Shown piece by piece: positions 7,516-18,143 of a stretch of DNA of 64,000 nt; position 1 is the first letter of the stretch; every line of letters starts with the position of its first letter. The stretch is from contig NZ_JACCCV010000002.1 of assembly GCF_013410115.1 (NCBI RefSeq), positions 1,488,001-1,552,000 of the forward strand, given 5' to 3'. Origin of the DNA: Tunturiibacter gelidiferens. GTDB lineage: Bacteria > Acidobacteriota > Terriglobia > Terriglobales > Acidobacteriaceae. The notes beneath the pieces are model-generated. The model saw nothing but the letters and a program-made list of their open reading frames with translations. It was not told the origin of the DNA and ran no database searches. Made by a program: the position numbers and the translations under genes.

Positions 7516-8946
7516 TTGAGATCAATTGCTGCTTGTCTGATTTCCGTTGTTTTGACGCCTGTGCTTTATGCTCAATCGAACCAGTTGCCGAATGTCGATA
7601 AGACGCTTGCCCGGGACATCTTTCAACAGTTGATCGAGACGAATACGACCGACTCAATTGGTAGCACGACCTTAGCGGCCGATGCGATGCGGAAACGGCT
7701 GCTCGATGCCGGGTTTGCGGAGGCGGACGTGGTGGTACTGGGACCGAATGATAGGAAGGGCAACATGGTGGCGCGATATCGCGGACGACCTGGCTCGACG
7801 CTGAAGCCGGTTCTGATCATCGCTCATATTGATGTCGTCGAGGCGAAACGCTCGGATTGGACGACTGATCCGTTTCAATTTGTCGAGAAGGATGGCTACT
7901 TTTACGGCCGCGGAACGCAGGATATGAAGGACAGCGACGCTGCGGTGGTCGAGAGCTTTATCCGAATGCACCGTGAGGGATTTGTTCCGAACCGCGACAT
8001 TATTCTTGCGCTGACTGCGGACGAAGAGGGTGGAAAGTCGAACGGTGTGGATTGGCTGTTGAAGAATCATCGCGATCTGATCGATAGCGCGTTTGCGCTG
8101 AATCCGGATTCGGGCGGACCTGAGTTGGAGAAAGGCAGAGCTGTGAGCATGGGAGTGGAGGCGACGGAGAAGCTCTATGCCGACTACCGCGTGACCGCGA
8201 CGAATCCGGGAGGACACAGTTCCCTGCCCCGGCCTGACAACGCGATCTACCATGTTGCCGATGCGTTGGGGCGATTGGAGAAGACGACGTTTCCCTTGGA
8301 GACGAATGAAGTGACGCGCGTCTATTTTGCCAGCAGTGCGAAGACGGAAAAGGGACAGCTGGCGGAGGATCTTACCGCTGTGTCTGGGCCTGTGCCGGAT
8401 GCGGCGGCTGCGCAGCGATTGTCGAAGGATATGATCTACAACTCGCTACTGCATACGACCTGCGTTGCGACGATGATGTCTGCCGGTCATGCGCCGAATG
8501 CGCTGCCGGGGAGTGCGGTCGCGAACGTCAACTGCCGCATCTTTCCGGGACATTCGCAGGAGGAGATTCGCCAGGAACTGATTCGCATCTTTGCCGATCC
8601 GACGCTGAAGGTGCAGTATGTCACCAACGCTGGCGAGGTGCTGGAGAAGGGGTCGGATCGTAAGTCGATGGCTCCGCCGCCGCTGGAGCCGGTGGTGTTC
8701 AAGCCGCTTGAGGCGACCGTGAAGTTGATGTGGCCGGGGATACCGGTGATCGCCGAGATGGAGACCGGAGCGTCGGACAGTATTTATACGATGGATGCGG
8801 GGATTCCGAGTTATGGGTTTTCGGGCATGGGCGTGGATCGGGATGATGACCGTGCTCATGGCCGCGATGAACGGATTCGTTCCGTCGATTTTTATAACGG
8901 AGTTGAGTTTGAGTATCTGTTCCTGAAGGCGCTCACCTCGCAATAG
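7516..8946 (+). CDS. Exported M20 family metallopeptidase
   Basis: Family M20 zinc peptidase with AHIDVV (first metal His), GRGTQDMKD (bridging Asp) and TADEEGG (catalytic Glu pair), then a dimerisation domain around GGHSSLPRPDN. The open frame begins at 7429, but TTG 7516 has AAGGA seven bases upstream and gives a clean signal peptide, MRSIAACLISVVLTPVLYAQ; an earlier start is possible. The mature enzyme of about 450 residues is expected in the periplasm, trimming dipeptides or acyl amino acids. It stands alone between two intergenic regions and is not part of the hut operon. Confidence 0.85.
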   Translation: MRSIAACLISVVLTPVLYAQSNQLPNVDKTLARDIFQQLIETNTTDSIGSTTLAADAMRKRLLDAGFAEADVVVLGPNDRKGNMVARYRGRPGSTLKPVLIIAHIDVVEAKRSDWTTDPFQFVEKDGYFYGRGTQDMKDSDAAVVESFIRMHREGFVPNRDIILALTADEEGGKSNGVDWLLKNHRDLIDSAFALNPDSGGPELEKGRAVSMGVEATEKLYADYRVTATNPGGHSSLPRPDNAIYHVADALGRLEKTTFPLETNEVTRVYFASSAKTEKGQLAEDLTAVSGPVPDAAAAQRLSKDMIYNSLLHTTCVATMMSAGHAPNALPGSAVANVNCRIFPGHSQEEIRQELIRIFADPTLKVQYVTNAGEVLEKGSDRKSMAPPPLEPVVFKPLEATVKLMWPGIPVIAEMETGASDSIYTMDAGIPSYGFSGMGVDRDDDRAHGRDERIRSVDFYNGVEFEYLFLKALTSQ

Positions 8947-8983
8947 GCTGGTGGGAACGAGTTCTTCTTTTGAGAGGCTTTCT

Positions 8984-9469
8984 TTATTTCTTTCTGGTGC
9001 GCGAGGGGAAGCCGGCGTGCCTGAGGAGCCACGCCTCCTGTTGGCGATAGACGGGAGTCGATAGGACCATGCTGGTTGTGGGCATTCCGTAGGGGAGCAG
9101 ACGTTCGATGAGGGGCTCCAGCTGATCGATGGAGGAGAGCCGAACTTTGATGAGAAAGGCTTCTCCGCCGGTGATGTGATGGCACTCCTGAACGGCGTCG
9201 ATGGTGGGGAGGAACTTGAGGAAGGGACGGTAGTGGGTGTTGTCGCAGGTGAGGCGGATGAAGGCCATGACGGAGTAGCCGAAGGCTTTTTCGTCGAGCA
9301 GAGCACGGTATCCGAGGATGACCTTCGCGCTCTCGAGCTGATGGATTCGTTCGGCTACGGCGGAGGGCGAGAGACCTACCTTGCGGCCAAGCTCTGCGTA
9401 AGAAGTTCGGGCGTCTTCGGCAAGCATACGGACGATGTTGTGGTCGATGGGATCGAGATCATGAGCCAT
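8984..9469 (-). CDS. Lrp/AsnC family transcriptional regulator
   Basis: 161 residues from ATG 9469; the frame extends 29 codons further but the homologous part begins at MAHDLDPIDHNIV. The N-terminal helix-turn-helix reads TSYAELGRKVGLSPSAVAERIHQLE. The C-terminal RAM (ligand-binding) domain includes ECHHITGGEAFLIKVR. Such proteins sense amino acids and bind as octamers. It is divergent from hutH across about 200 bp, so it is the best candidate regulator of histidine use, with histidine or glutamate as a possible effector. That link is inferred from position only. Confidence 0.9.
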   Translation of the reverse strand: MAHDLDPIDHNIVRMLAEDARTSYAELGRKVGLSPSAVAERIHQLESAKVILGYRALLDEKAFGYSVMAFIRLTCDNTHYRPFLKFLPTIDAVQECHHITGGEAFLIKVRLSSIDQLEPLIERLLPYGMPTTSMVLSTPVYRQQEAWLLRHAGFPSRTRKK

Positions 9470-9676
9470 GGATATCGCCTCTCCGTTTTCGAAATTCAGA
9501 GCCAGAATTTGCAGTTTGTCTAAAGACTTGTTACGAGTGTATCGTGCGCTGATCATGCCGTGTTCGATTGATTCGACTTTTCCGGATCGCTTCTACCAAT
9601 GTTTACTCTGATTATCGGGCAGTTTTCCGGTGACTTTGCATGGCTTAGCCAACCTCGCTCCTCTATGCTGCTTGGT
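9470..9676. promoter_or_regulatory. Divergent promoter region between the Lrp-type regulator and the hut operon
   Basis: 207 bp separating the two start codons. It must carry both promoters and any Lrp-type operators. No clear -35/-10 pair or Shine-Dalgarno for hutH could be singled out by eye. Confidence 0.5.
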
Positions 9677-11188
9677 ATGGTTGAACTTACTGGAAGATCG
9701 TTGACAGTTGATGAGGTTGTTCGAGTTGCGCGGGTCCGGGAATCCGCTTTGATCGCGGGCACGGCGCTGGATGGCATGAAGATTTCACGCGGCAAGGTGG
9801 AGGAAGCGCTTCTGAGCCAAACTGCGGTCTATGCGTTGAACACGGGCGTGGGACTGCTGGCGAATGTTCGGCTTGAAGCCGATGGGATTGAGCAGATGCA
9901 GTTGAACCTGGTGCGCTCGCATTGTTGCGGAGTGGGAGAGCCGCTGCCGGAGGATGTTGTTCGGGCGATGATGCTGATCAGGGCAAATATTCTTGCGATG
10001 GGTCTGTCCGGGATTCGGCCGGTGGTTGCGGAGCGTTTGTGCGACCTGCTGAACTATGGCATCACTCCGGTTGTGCCGATGCGTGGAAGCGTTGGCGCGA
10101 GCGGAGACCTGGCTCCTCTTGCGCATATGGCGCTGGTGCTGATTGGTGAGGGCGAGGCATTTTTTGCCGGGGAGCGGCGACCGGCGGCGGAGTGCCTGCA
10201 ACGAGTGGGACTGGAGCCGTTGAAGCTTCAGGCGAAGGAGGGGATCTCGCTGCTGAATGGAACGCAGGCGATGCTGGCGATCGGATGTCTGCAGCTGCAT
10301 GACCTCGACGAATTGTTTCAGTCGGCACAGATTGCGGCGGCGCTGACGCTGCAGGCTCTGCGAGGCACGGCCGCGGCATATGATGAGCGGCTTCATGCGG
10401 CGCGTCCTCATCCGGGGCAGGTTCATAGCGCGGCTTCGCTTCGCGACCTGCTTGAGGGATCAACGCGGCACCGCTCGAGCACGAGCGTTCAGGATGCTTA
10501 TTGTCTGCGATGCGTTCCGCAGGTTCACGGGGCGGTGTGGGACTCGCTACGTCAGGCGGAGCGGGTCTTCGCGATCGAATTGAACAGCGCGACGGATAAT
10601 CCTCTGCTCTTTGAGGATGACTTTATCTCGGGCGGAAATTTTCATGGAGCGCCACTGGCGCTGGTACTGGATCAGCTTGCGATTGCTCTCTGCCAGTTGG
10701 CGGGCATCTCTGAGCGCCGAACGGAGCGGCTGATGAACCCTAGTCTGAACGAGGGGCTTCCTGCGTTTCTGGCTACGAAGCCAGGAATCGAGTCGGGACT
10801 GATGATGGCGCAGGTGACCTCTGCGGCACTGGTCGCGGAGATGCGGGTTCTGGCTACGCCGGCCTCTGCTTGCTCTATCCCGACCAGCGGTAACCAGGAA
10901 GACTTTGTGAGCATGGGAATGACCGCTGCGCTGAAGCTGATACAGTCTGTAACGCATTGCCGGGTGGTGCTGGCGATCGAATGGCTCACGGCGACGCGGG
11001 CGCTCGACCTCCGCGGCGATCGATCCGTGTCTCCGATGCTGGACGCAGCTCGCGGGGCATTTCGGCTCGAGTGTCCCGGGTGGGAGGGAGATCTGGTTTT
11101 GTCGGGAATCATGGCTGCGGCGGATGGATTTCTCGCGAGGGCCAACTGGGCGTCAACATTGAACACGCGAGAGGTCGTTCACGCATGA
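9677..11188 (+). CDS. hutH: Histidine ammonia-lyase
   Basis: Deaminates L-histidine to urocanate and ammonia, the first step of histidine degradation in the cytoplasm. ATG 9677 gives 503 residues beginning [14 protein letters not shown], which aligns with the start of known HutH proteins; two in-frame ATGs lie upstream (9599, 9665). The MIO cofactor forms from Ala141-Ser142-Gly143 in [14 protein letters not shown], nearly the numbering of the Pseudomonas enzyme. NTGVGLLA near residue 55 is the usual active-site segment. It is the first gene of a five-gene operon and overlaps hutU by ATGA (11185-11188). No Shine-Dalgarno sequence is evident before the chosen start. Confidence 0.95.
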   Translation: MVELTGRSLTVDEVVRVARVRESALIAGTALDGMKISRGKVEEALLSQTAVYALNTGVGLLANVRLEADGIEQMQLNLVRSHCCGVGEPLPEDVVRAMMLIRANILAMGLSGIRPVVAERLCDLLNYGITPVVPMRGSVGASGDLAPLAHMALVLIGEGEAFFAGERRPAAECLQRVGLEPLKLQAKEGISLLNGTQAMLAIGCLQLHDLDELFQSAQIAAALTLQALRGTAAAYDERLHAARPHPGQVHSAASLRDLLEGSTRHRSSTSVQDAYCLRCVPQVHGAVWDSLRQAERVFAIELNSATDNPLLFEDDFISGGNFHGAPLALVLDQLAIALCQLAGISERRTERLMNPSLNEGLPAFLATKPGIESGLMMAQVTSAALVAEMRVLATPASACSIPTSGNQEDFVSMGMTAALKLIQSVTHCRVVLAIEWLTATRALDLRGDRSVSPMLDAARGAFRLECPGWEGDLVLSGIMAAADGFLARANWASTLNTREVVHA

Positions 11189-12864
11189 GCGCTTACACCC
11201 CCATTCGTGCACCGCGCGGAAACACACGCACTGCGCAGGGCTGGATCCAGGAAGCAGCCAAACGCATGCTGATGAACAATCTCGATCCGGAGGTGGCTGA
11301 GAAGCCGGAGGAGTTGATTGTCTATGGTGGACGTGGGAAGGCGGCGCGCAACTGGGAGGCCTACCATACGCTGGTTCACACGCTCGATCGTCTGAAAAAC
11401 CATGAGACGATGCTGGTGCAGTCGGGGAAGGCTGTCGCGGTGCTGGAGACGCACCCGATGGCTCCGCGCGTGCTGATTGCGAATTCGAACCTGGTGCCGC
11501 ATTGGGCTAACTGGAACGAATTCGACAAACTGGATCGCGCGGGCTTGATGATGTATGGGCAGATGACGGCTGGGTCGTGGATCTATATCGGGACGCAGGG
11601 GATCCTGCAAGGGACCTACGAGACCTTTCTGGGGGCGGCGCAGAAGTACTTCAACGGTTCGCTGAAGGGGACAATCACGCTGACTGCCGGACTGGGGGGC
11701 ATGGGGGGAGCGCAACCGCTCGCGGTGAAGCTGGCGGGAGGCGTGAGTATTTGTGTTGAGATAGACAAGAGCCGGATTCAGCGTCGTATTGCAACCCGAT
11801 ACCTTGATGAGGTGGCGACGTCGCTGGAAGATGCGATTGCGCGGGCAACGGTGGCGCGCAAGGAGGGGCGTGCGGTTTCGATTGGTTTGCTTGGGAATGC
11901 AGCTGCTATCTTGCCGCAGATTGTGCGATCCGGTTTTGTGCCTGACATTGTTACAGATCAGACGAGCGCCCATGATCCGCTCTACGGCTACTGGCCGATT
12001 GCCAAAGAAGATGAAGACCTGACGGCAGAGCGCAGCCGGGAGCCGGAGCGCTATCTCGAGCGTGTGCGCGCCGATATCGCTCAGCATGTTCAGGCGATTC
12101 TGGAGCTTCAGCGCCGGGGTGCGATCTGTTTTGACTACGGGAATAATCTGCGGGCGCAGGCAAAGATCGGCGGCGTTAGCGATGCATTCGACTATCCGGG
12201 ATTCGTTCCTGCGTTTATTCGTGATTCTTTTTGCGAAGGCCGGGGACCGTTCCGGTGGGTTGCTCTCTCGGGCGATCCGGCTGATATTGCGGCTACTGAC
12301 TCGGCGTTGCTCAAACTTTTTCCTGATGATGCGCGGTTGAATCAATGGCTCCCCTGGGCGGGAGAGCATGTCGCGTACCAGGGATTGCCTGCGCGCATTT
12401 GCTGGTTAGGTTATCGGGAACGCGATAAGGCGGGTCTGCTGTTCAACCAGATGGTGCGAGATGGCAGGCTGAAGGCGCCGATTGTGATTGGTCGCGATCA
12501 TCTGGATGCGGGCTCGGTTGCAAGTCCGTACCGTGAGACCGAGGCTATGCTCGATGGTTCGGATGCGGTTTCGGATTGGGCGTTGCTAAACTTTGCTACG
12601 GGGATCGCAAGCGGAGCGGGGTGGATGAGCTTTCATCATGGTGGGGGAGTCGGCATGGGATACAGTCAGCATGCCGGGTTGGTCGCTGTGGCAGACGGCA
12701 GCGAGGAGGCCGATCGGCGACTGCGACTCTGTCTCACCAACGATCCAGCGATGGGCGTGGTTCGTCATGCCGATGCGGGGTATAAGAAGGCTCACAGGGT
12801 CGCGGCTGAGCGTGGTCTCGATATGCCGAGTGCTCCAACAACAGATTCTGCCGGAGCGAAATGA
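11185..12864 (+). CDS. hutU: Urocanate hydratase
   Basis: Converts urocanate to 4-imidazolone-5-propionate using tightly bound NAD+. From ATG 11185 the protein has 559 residues, the normal length for urocanase. The frame is open far upstream inside hutH, but homology begins at [20 protein letters not shown]. Family segments include [13 protein letters not shown], the nucleotide-binding loop [34 protein letters not shown] and [12 protein letters not shown]. Its start codon overlaps the hutH stop and its stop overlaps the hutI start, both as ATGA, so translation is probably coupled. Confidence 0.96.
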   Translation: MSAYTPIRAPRGNTRTAQGWIQEAAKRMLMNNLDPEVAEKPEELIVYGGRGKAARNWEAYHTLVHTLDRLKNHETMLVQSGKAVAVLETHPMAPRVLIANSNLVPHWANWNEFDKLDRAGLMMYGQMTAGSWIYIGTQGILQGTYETFLGAAQKYFNGSLKGTITLTAGLGGMGGAQPLAVKLAGGVSICVEIDKSRIQRRIATRYLDEVATSLEDAIARATVARKEGRAVSIGLLGNAAAILPQIVRSGFVPDIVTDQTSAHDPLYGYWPIAKEDEDLTAERSREPERYLERVRADIAQHVQAILELQRRGAICFDYGNNLRAQAKIGGVSDAFDYPGFVPAFIRDSFCEGRGPFRWVALSGDPADIAATDSALLKLFPDDARLNQWLPWAGEHVAYQGLPARICWLGYRERDKAGLLFNQMVRDGRLKAPIVIGRDHLDAGSVASPYRETEAMLDGSDAVSDWALLNFATGIASGAGWMSFHHGGGVGMGYSQHAGLVAVADGSEEADRRLRLCLTNDPAMGVVRHADAGYKKAHRVAAERGLDMPSAPTTDSAGAK

Positions 12865-14084
12865 GCGAGTTGCTTTTGACGGGGATCTCCCAGTTGGCTA
12901 CTCCGCTTGGGCAAGGATCGAGGCGTGGGGCGGCGATGGGGCAACTACAGATTATTGAACGGGCGCGAGTTGTTATCGATGCGGGTGTAATTTCCTGGAT
13001 TGGACCTGAGTATGAGTGGAGCGGAAATGCCGAGTCGGTAGTTGATCTGGGTGGTCGCGCAGTCGTTCCTGGACTTATCGATCCTCATACCCATGCGGTG
13101 TGGGGAGGTGATCGTCTCATCGACTTTGAGGCGCGAAGTGCCGGTGCGACCTACGAAGAGATTCTCGCGGCTGGCGGCGGGATCTGGCATACGATTCGTG
13201 AGACTGCTGAGAAAAGCAGCGAGGAGATGGCCGAGCTTGCGTTGCCTCGCATTCAAGCTCTCCAACGTTCTGGCGCTACGACTATCGAGGTGAAATCTGG
13301 TTATGGGTACACGCTCGAAGCGGAGTTGCGAATGCTTGAGGCTATCCGCTTACTACAGAAGCGGACGCTGAGTCGCCTGGTACCTACGTTGCTGATACAC
13401 ATTTGCCCGGAAGGGTTTACTGAACGACAAGCTTATCGCGAGATGGTTTGCAGCGAGCTGATACCGGAGGTTGCAGGACGTGGTCTTGCTTCCGCAGTGG
13501 ACATCTTTGTTGAACGTCATGCCTGGAGCGCGGTGGATGCGAGGATTGTGCTCGCTTGCGCACAGGCAGCTGGTTTGAGCATCAAGCTGCATACGGAACA
13601 GTTTCAGCAGGTCGGTGGCCTAGAGTTGGGAGTAGAGATGGAAGCCCTGAGTGTCGATCATCTTGAGGTCTGTTCGCTGGCACAGTGTGAGTTGGTTGCG
13701 AGGTCGAAGACGATCGCAACGCTCCTGCCGGGGGTGAGCCTACACTTGGGCCTTCCCGCTGCGCCGGGTCGTGCGCTGATCGATGCCGGAGCTGCGGTGG
13801 CTATCGGGACCGACCTGAATCCAGGGTCCAGTCCGCTGTTCTCCACGGCAGCGGCGATGGCTCTGGCGGTGCGGTTGAATGGACTGACCGCGCCCGAGGC
13901 TTTGACCGCGTCCACTGCGAATGCTGCGGCGGCGCTTGGCCTGTCGAACCTTGGACGGCTGGAGGTTGGAATGCACGCAGATTTTCTTGTGCTTGAGAGT
14001 TCAGACTGGCGGGATCTGCCGTATACGCTTGGGCAAAATATGGTGCGTGAAGTCTGGGTCGCCGGACGAAAGCAGGCTGTATGA
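12861..14084 (+). CDS. hutI: Imidazolonepropionase
   Basis: Hydrolyses 4-imidazolone-5-propionate to N-formimino-L-glutamate. The 407-residue length matches the family. The metal site of the amidohydrolase fold is seen in [13 protein letters not shown], followed by the family signature [28 protein letters not shown]-type and [11 protein letters not shown] segments contribute the remaining metal and catalytic residues (here [13 protein letters not shown] and AIGTDLNPG). It overlaps both flanking genes by ATGA, with no separate ribosome binding site needed. Confidence 0.96.
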   Translation: MSELLLTGISQLATPLGQGSRRGAAMGQLQIIERARVVIDAGVISWIGPEYEWSGNAESVVDLGGRAVVPGLIDPHTHAVWGGDRLIDFEARSAGATYEEILAAGGGIWHTIRETAEKSSEEMAELALPRIQALQRSGATTIEVKSGYGYTLEAELRMLEAIRLLQKRTLSRLVPTLLIHICPEGFTERQAYREMVCSELIPEVAGRGLASAVDIFVERHAWSAVDARIVLACAQAAGLSIKLHTEQFQQVGGLELGVEMEALSVDHLEVCSLAQCELVARSKTIATLLPGVSLHLGLPAAPGRALIDAGAAVAIGTDLNPGSSPLFSTAAAMALAVRLNGLTAPEALTASTANAAAALGLSNLGRLEVGMHADFLVLESSDWRDLPYTLGQNMVREVWVAGRKQAV

Positions 14085-15487
14085 GCGTGTCTTACCAGCC
14101 GGATCTCGTTTATGTTGATGGACGCTTTCGCAGTGGTTATGAAGTTGTTGTAACCGACGCCGGAACGATCTTCTCCATTGGGCCGGTGAAGGCGGAGAAA
14201 GATGGTGGAGGCGCGAGTCTCTCCGACGTACGCCGCTTGCCGGGTCGTGCGCTGTTGCCGGGAATGATTGATATTCATTCGCACTCGTTTCAACGTGCGC
14301 TCCGAGGCAAGGCGGAGTCGAGGCGCAGGAGTGGACCTGACTTCTGGTCGTGGCGGAACATCATGTATCGGTGTGCGCTTGCACTGACACCGGAGGAGAT
14401 CTACGACGTCGCTCGCATGGCGTTTCTTGAGATGACACTTGCGGGCATTACTACCGTTGGGGAGTTTCACTATCTCCACCGCACGCCGGCGGGCGAGGCT
14501 TATGCTGATCCGAACCTTTTGGCTAAGCAGGTGATTCGCGCTGCAGAAAGTGTTGGCATAAGAATCGCGTTGCTTCGCTGTGCCTATGTTCGTGCGGGTT
14601 TTGAGCTTCCCCCTGATTCTGGCCAGATCCGCTTTATCGAGCCTGACGTGGAGAGATTCCTGCACGATTCGGAGAGGTTGCGGAATGAGATTGCAGCGAT
14701 GCGTCCGACCGTGAGTTTTGGCCTTGCGCCCCATAGTGTCCGAGCTGTTCCACGTCATTATCTTGAAGATATTTCAGCCTGGGCGCAGACGCATGCCATG
14801 CCGCTGCACATGCATGTTGCCGAACAACCTGCAGAGATTGGGGCTTGTGTCGCGGAGTATGGAACGACTCCTTTTGAGTTCCTGGATGGGCTCGGATTGA
14901 TGACGCATGACTTTACTGCTATTCATGCGATTCATCTGCAGAGTGGCGAGATTGAGCGGATGGGACGCGGGAAGATTACGGTGGGGGCTTGTCCTACGAC
15001 GGAGCGAAATCTCGGCGACGGGATTCTTGATGCGGATGCTTTGATTGATGCGGGCGTGTCGATTGCCTTTGGAACTGATAGCCACACTCAGACAGATGCG
15101 CTTGAAAATGCGCGGGAACTGGAATCGAACTTGCGTCTGCGACATCTGCAGCGCGCAGTCCTTGACGGCAGACAAGGTGAGGCGTTGCCGGTTCTTCTGT
15201 TCGACTTCGCGACGCGCGCTGGGGCGCGGTCGCTGCACGTCGAGGCTGGCTCGCTGGAGGTTGGAAAGGCTGCTGATTTCTTCACGGTAGATCTCTCCGA
15301 GGCTTCGATTGCGGGAAGCCTGCCGGACGAATTGCTGACGAATATTGTCTTCAGTATGTCTCCGAGAGCGATCCGGGATGTGGTCGTCGATGGTCGGGTC
15401 ATCATCGACGATGGGCAACATGCGATGCAGGGTGAGATCGTGGACGCCTTTCGCAGCGTGCAGACGCGGCTGGGGACTGAGCTATGA
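14081..15487 (+). CDS. hutF: Formimidoylglutamate deiminase
   Basis: Amidohydrolase that releases ammonia from N-formimino-L-glutamate to give N-formyl-L-glutamate. It has 468 residues, with metal ligands in DIHSHSFQRALRG, the HMHVAEQP segment, AIHAIHLQ and the FGTDSHTQTD Asp. TTVGEFHYLHR and the SFGLAPHSVRAVP stretch are typical of HutF rather than of guanine deaminase or HutI. Its presence shows that this strain uses the two-step formylglutamate route and not HutG-type formiminoglutamase or the transferase route. It is linked by ATGA overlaps to hutI and to the M20 deacylase that follows. Confidence 0.93.
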   Translation: MSVSYQPDLVYVDGRFRSGYEVVVTDAGTIFSIGPVKAEKDGGGASLSDVRRLPGRALLPGMIDIHSHSFQRALRGKAESRRRSGPDFWSWRNIMYRCALALTPEEIYDVARMAFLEMTLAGITTVGEFHYLHRTPAGEAYADPNLLAKQVIRAAESVGIRIALLRCAYVRAGFELPPDSGQIRFIEPDVERFLHDSERLRNEIAAMRPTVSFGLAPHSVRAVPRHYLEDISAWAQTHAMPLHMHVAEQPAEIGACVAEYGTTPFEFLDGLGLMTHDFTAIHAIHLQSGEIERMGRGKITVGACPTTERNLGDGILDADALIDAGVSIAFGTDSHTQTDALENARELESNLRLRHLQRAVLDGRQGEALPVLLFDFATRAGARSLHVEAGSLEVGKAADFFTVDLSEASIAGSLPDELLTNIVFSMSPRAIRDVVVDGRVIIDDGQHAMQGEIVDAFRSVQTRLGTEL

Positions 15488-16623
15488 CTCGTCCGCAGAC
15501 GCTGCTGCAGGAGTTGGTGGCGATTCCGAGTGTGTCCAGCATGAGCAATCGCCCGGTGGTGGAGTGGATTCAGAGATTTATTGAACCGCTTGGGTGGCAT
15601 CATCGGCTGTTTTGCTACGACGATGCGGCGGGCGTGGAGAAGGTGAATCTTGTTGTCTCGCCACAGCCTATGGGAGATGGGCGGATCGAGGCGGAACTTG
15701 CTATCGTCTGTCACACCGACACAGTTCCCTTTGGTGCTGAGTGGCGGGAGGCGACGGAGCTGCGTGAGCGGGATGGGATGCTTCACGGTTGCGGCGCGTG
15801 CGATGTGAAGGGCTTTCTTGCTTGTATGCTCGCCGCAGCTTCATCGGTGAGTGCTCGCGAGATGAGCAAGCGGTTTTGTCTGGTGTTTACGGCGGACGAA
15901 GAGGTTGGTTGCCGGGGGGCTCGCTTTCTTCTCGAGGCTGATGCGATTCGTGCACGGTACGCAATCGTTGGGGAACCTACTTCGCTTACTCCTGCGCGTG
16001 CCGGGAAGGGCTACTGTCTTGCTTCGATCAAGGTAATCGGGCGAGCTGCACACAGTGCTTTTCCTGAGGCTGGACGGTCGGCCATCTTTGCTGCGGCGCG
16101 GTTGCTGCGAGAGATCGAGGCTCTGGCGCTGGAGTTGATGGTGGAGCGCAATGATGCTTTTTCTCCGCCGTGGACGACGTTGAACGTTGGGGAGATCCGC
16201 GGGGGGACAGCCAAGAATGTTGTTCCGGCTGAGTGCTCTTTTTTGCTGGAGTGGAGACCTATTTCTACTCAGCGGCCGGAGGTTGTTCTTGAGCGGCTGC
16301 GTGAGGTCGTTCGTCGCCTCAGTTCGGAGGAAAGCTGGGAAGGCTTCGAGGTGCAGATTGAGGCTCTAAGGATGGAAGGCGGCTTTGAGACTCGAATCGA
16401 TAGCGCCGTGATTCAGGCGGTGTTGAAAGAGACAGACTCGAAGATCCAGACTATCTCTTTTGGTACGGAAGCGCCGTGGCTCGCGCGAATGGGCGCTGAG
16501 GCGGTGGTGATTGGGCCAGGGTCTATGCTGACGGCGCATAGTCCACGCGAATGTGTGCCGAGTGGGGAACTCGATGAGTGCGTTGCAATTTTGCGCAGGG
16601 CCATTGAGGAGCTTTGCAGCTAG
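15484..16623 (+). CDS. ArgE/DapE-type M20 deacylase in the hut operon; candidate N-formylglutamate deformylase
   Basis: 379 residues, cytoplasmic, closest in layout to acetylornithine deacetylase. Zinc and catalytic residues are visible: His77 (CHTDT), Asp107 (CGACDVKG), Glu139-Glu140 (TADEEVG), Glu164 (GEPTS) and His352 (TAHSPRE). The dimerisation domain lies between about 175 and 285. It is the last gene of the hut operon, overlapping hutF by ATGA. HutF makes N-formylglutamate, whose deformylation normally needs HutG; no HutG is visible here. I infer that this enzyme removes the formyl group to give glutamate and formate. Removing acyl groups from amino acids is the known chemistry of the family. 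A genuine ArgE role is the alternative. Confidence 0.85.
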   Translation: MTRPQTLLQELVAIPSVSSMSNRPVVEWIQRFIEPLGWHHRLFCYDDAAGVEKVNLVVSPQPMGDGRIEAELAIVCHTDTVPFGAEWREATELRERDGMLHGCGACDVKGFLACMLAAASSVSAREMSKRFCLVFTADEEVGCRGARFLLEADAIRARYAIVGEPTSLTPARAGKGYCLASIKVIGRAAHSAFPEAGRSAIFAAARLLREIEALALELMVERNDAFSPPWTTLNVGEIRGGTAKNVVPAECSFLLEWRPISTQRPEVVLERLREVVRRLSSEESWEGFEVQIEALRMEGGFETRIDSAVIQAVLKETDSKIQTISFGTEAPWLARMGAEAVVIGPGSMLTAHSPRECVPSGELDECVAILRRAIEELCS

Positions 16624-16694
16624 CATTCGATTGGGGTGCATTCGTTCTATTTTGATCGATTCGTCGGATGTTTCCGAGCCAGGCGCGTGGCGAG

Positions 16695-18143
16695 TTAGTG
16701 GGCTGTCTGGACTAACGCAGGATGGGTCGTGGCTATGTTGGCGACGAGTTCGCCAAATAGCGAGTTGGCCCATGCGAACCAGCTTCTCGTGAACTTTGTG
16801 GCGTCGTTGCGATTGAAGCTTTCATGCATGAAGCCTGATCCGGCACTGGCTTGCTTCAGCATGGCGAGGGCCTGGTCGATCTCTTTCTCTGATTGGCTTG
16901 TGAGGGCGTAGATGGTGATGGCCATGGGCCAGATCATGTCTTTACCTTCGTGGGGTCCGCCGATTCCCTTGCCTGCAGTGCCTTGGAAGAACCAGGGATT
17001 GCGTTCGCTCCAGACGAAGCTGCGGGTGCGGGCGTAGAGGGCGGCGTCGGGTGAGCTGTGGATGTACGGAAGCGAGAGCAGACTCGGGACGTTGGCGTCG
17101 TCCATGAGCAGTTGGCTGCCGTAGCCGTCTACCTCGTAGGCCCAGATGGTGCCCTCTGCGGCCTGCGCCACGGCATGTTGTTGGAGCGCTTTCTTTACCT
17201 CGCCTGACAGTGAGTCTGCCTGATTGGCGAGAGTTGAGTCGTGCAGGATCTCGTTGGCCATCTGCGCGAGATAACCGAGCGCTGTGACGGCGAAGAGATT
17301 GGAGGGCACGAGGAACGGAAAGGTGCAGGCGTCATCCGATGGCCGAAAGCCGGATGCGATGAGGCCGACGGGCAGTACCGGAGCACCGTATCCGTCACCG
17401 GGCAAGGTTTCGGTGGGGGTCTTTGAGGTGCGTTGAAAGTGATAGGGGCCGGGGCCTTGCCTGCGCTGCTGAACGCGCATGGTCTCGACGACCAGCTTCA
17501 TCGCGGCGTGCCAGGTTTTGTCGAAGGGAGAGGTGTCGCCGGTCGCGCGCCAGTACCCGTAGGAGAGACGGATCGGATAACAGAGGGAGTCGAGCTCCCA
17601 CTTTCGCTCGCCGACTCCGCGCTTCATCTCGGTCGCATCGGTTCTGCTCCACTCGAGCGGAGGCGCGTCGAGGTTAGCCATGAAGGCATTCGCGTAGGGG
17701 TCGATGAGGATGCATCTGGCCTGTCTGCGGATGATGCCTTCGAGCATTCGACGCAGCTGTATGTCTTTGGCAGCGAGCGGGAGATACGGCCACACCTGCG
17801 CTGAGGAGTCGCGCAGCCACATCGCTGGGATATCCCCTGTGATGACTGCCGTATCCGGCTTGCCTTCGAAGGCACCGAACTCGACGGTCGTGTCGAGCGT
17901 GTTCGGATAACAGTTCTCAAACAGCCACGCCAGTTCGGGATCACCGATCCTGGTGCTCACGTCCGTAAGATAGGCCTCAACGGCTGCGCTGTGAAATTTC
18001 CTGTCCTGGATCGCGGGGCGTTTGGAGGTAAATGACGAAGGCATAGCGCCTGCGAACACGGTCGAAGGTTGCAGCACGGCAGCTGTTGCGGTTCCTGCTA
18101 CCATTCGGAGCGCCTCTCGGCGGCTGATTCTGCCTTGTGTCAT
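16695..18143 (-). CDS. GH125 exo-alpha-mannosidase (Tat-exported)
   Basis: 482 residues. The N-terminus [25 protein letters not shown] is a twin-arginine-type signal, so the enzyme is periplasmic or extracellular. The body matches glycoside hydrolase family 125 (formerly DUF1237): [52 protein letters not shown] and [14 protein letters not shown]. Known members are metal-independent inverting exo-alpha-1,6-mannosidases. It is divergent from the GH92 gene across 257 bp, and together they would trim alpha-linked mannose from high-mannose glycans. Convergent with the hut operon, it is separated from it by 71 bp with no obvious terminator. Confidence 0.9.
   Translation of the reverse strand: MTQGRISRREALRMVAGTATAAVLQPSTVFAGAMPSSFTSKRPAIQDRKFHSAAVEAYLTDVSTRIGDPELAWLFENCYPNTLDTTVEFGAFEGKPDTAVITGDIPAMWLRDSSAQVWPYLPLAAKDIQLRRMLEGIIRRQARCILIDPYANAFMANLDAPPLEWSRTDATEMKRGVGERKWELDSLCYPIRLSYGYWRATGDTSPFDKTWHAAMKLVVETMRVQQRRQGPGPYHFQRTSKTPTETLPGDGYGAPVLPVGLIASGFRPSDDACTFPFLVPSNLFAVTALGYLAQMANEILHDSTLANQADSLSGEVKKALQQHAVAQAAEGTIWAYEVDGYGSQLLMDDANVPSLLSLPYIHSSPDAALYARTRSFVWSERNPWFFQGTAGKGIGGPHEGKDMIWPMAITIYALTSQSEKEIDQALAMLKQASAGSGFMHESFNRNDATKFTRSWFAWANSLFGELVANIATTHPALVQTAH

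Noticed and set aside
10957..11184. N-terminal extension of urocanase inside hutH
   Set aside because: Homology and normal length begin at ATG 11185, which makes an ATGA overlap with hutH.
13658..14758. A 366-codon minus-strand frame across hutI and hutF
   Set aside because: Arg/Ser-rich antisense shadow of two well-supported amidohydrolase genes.
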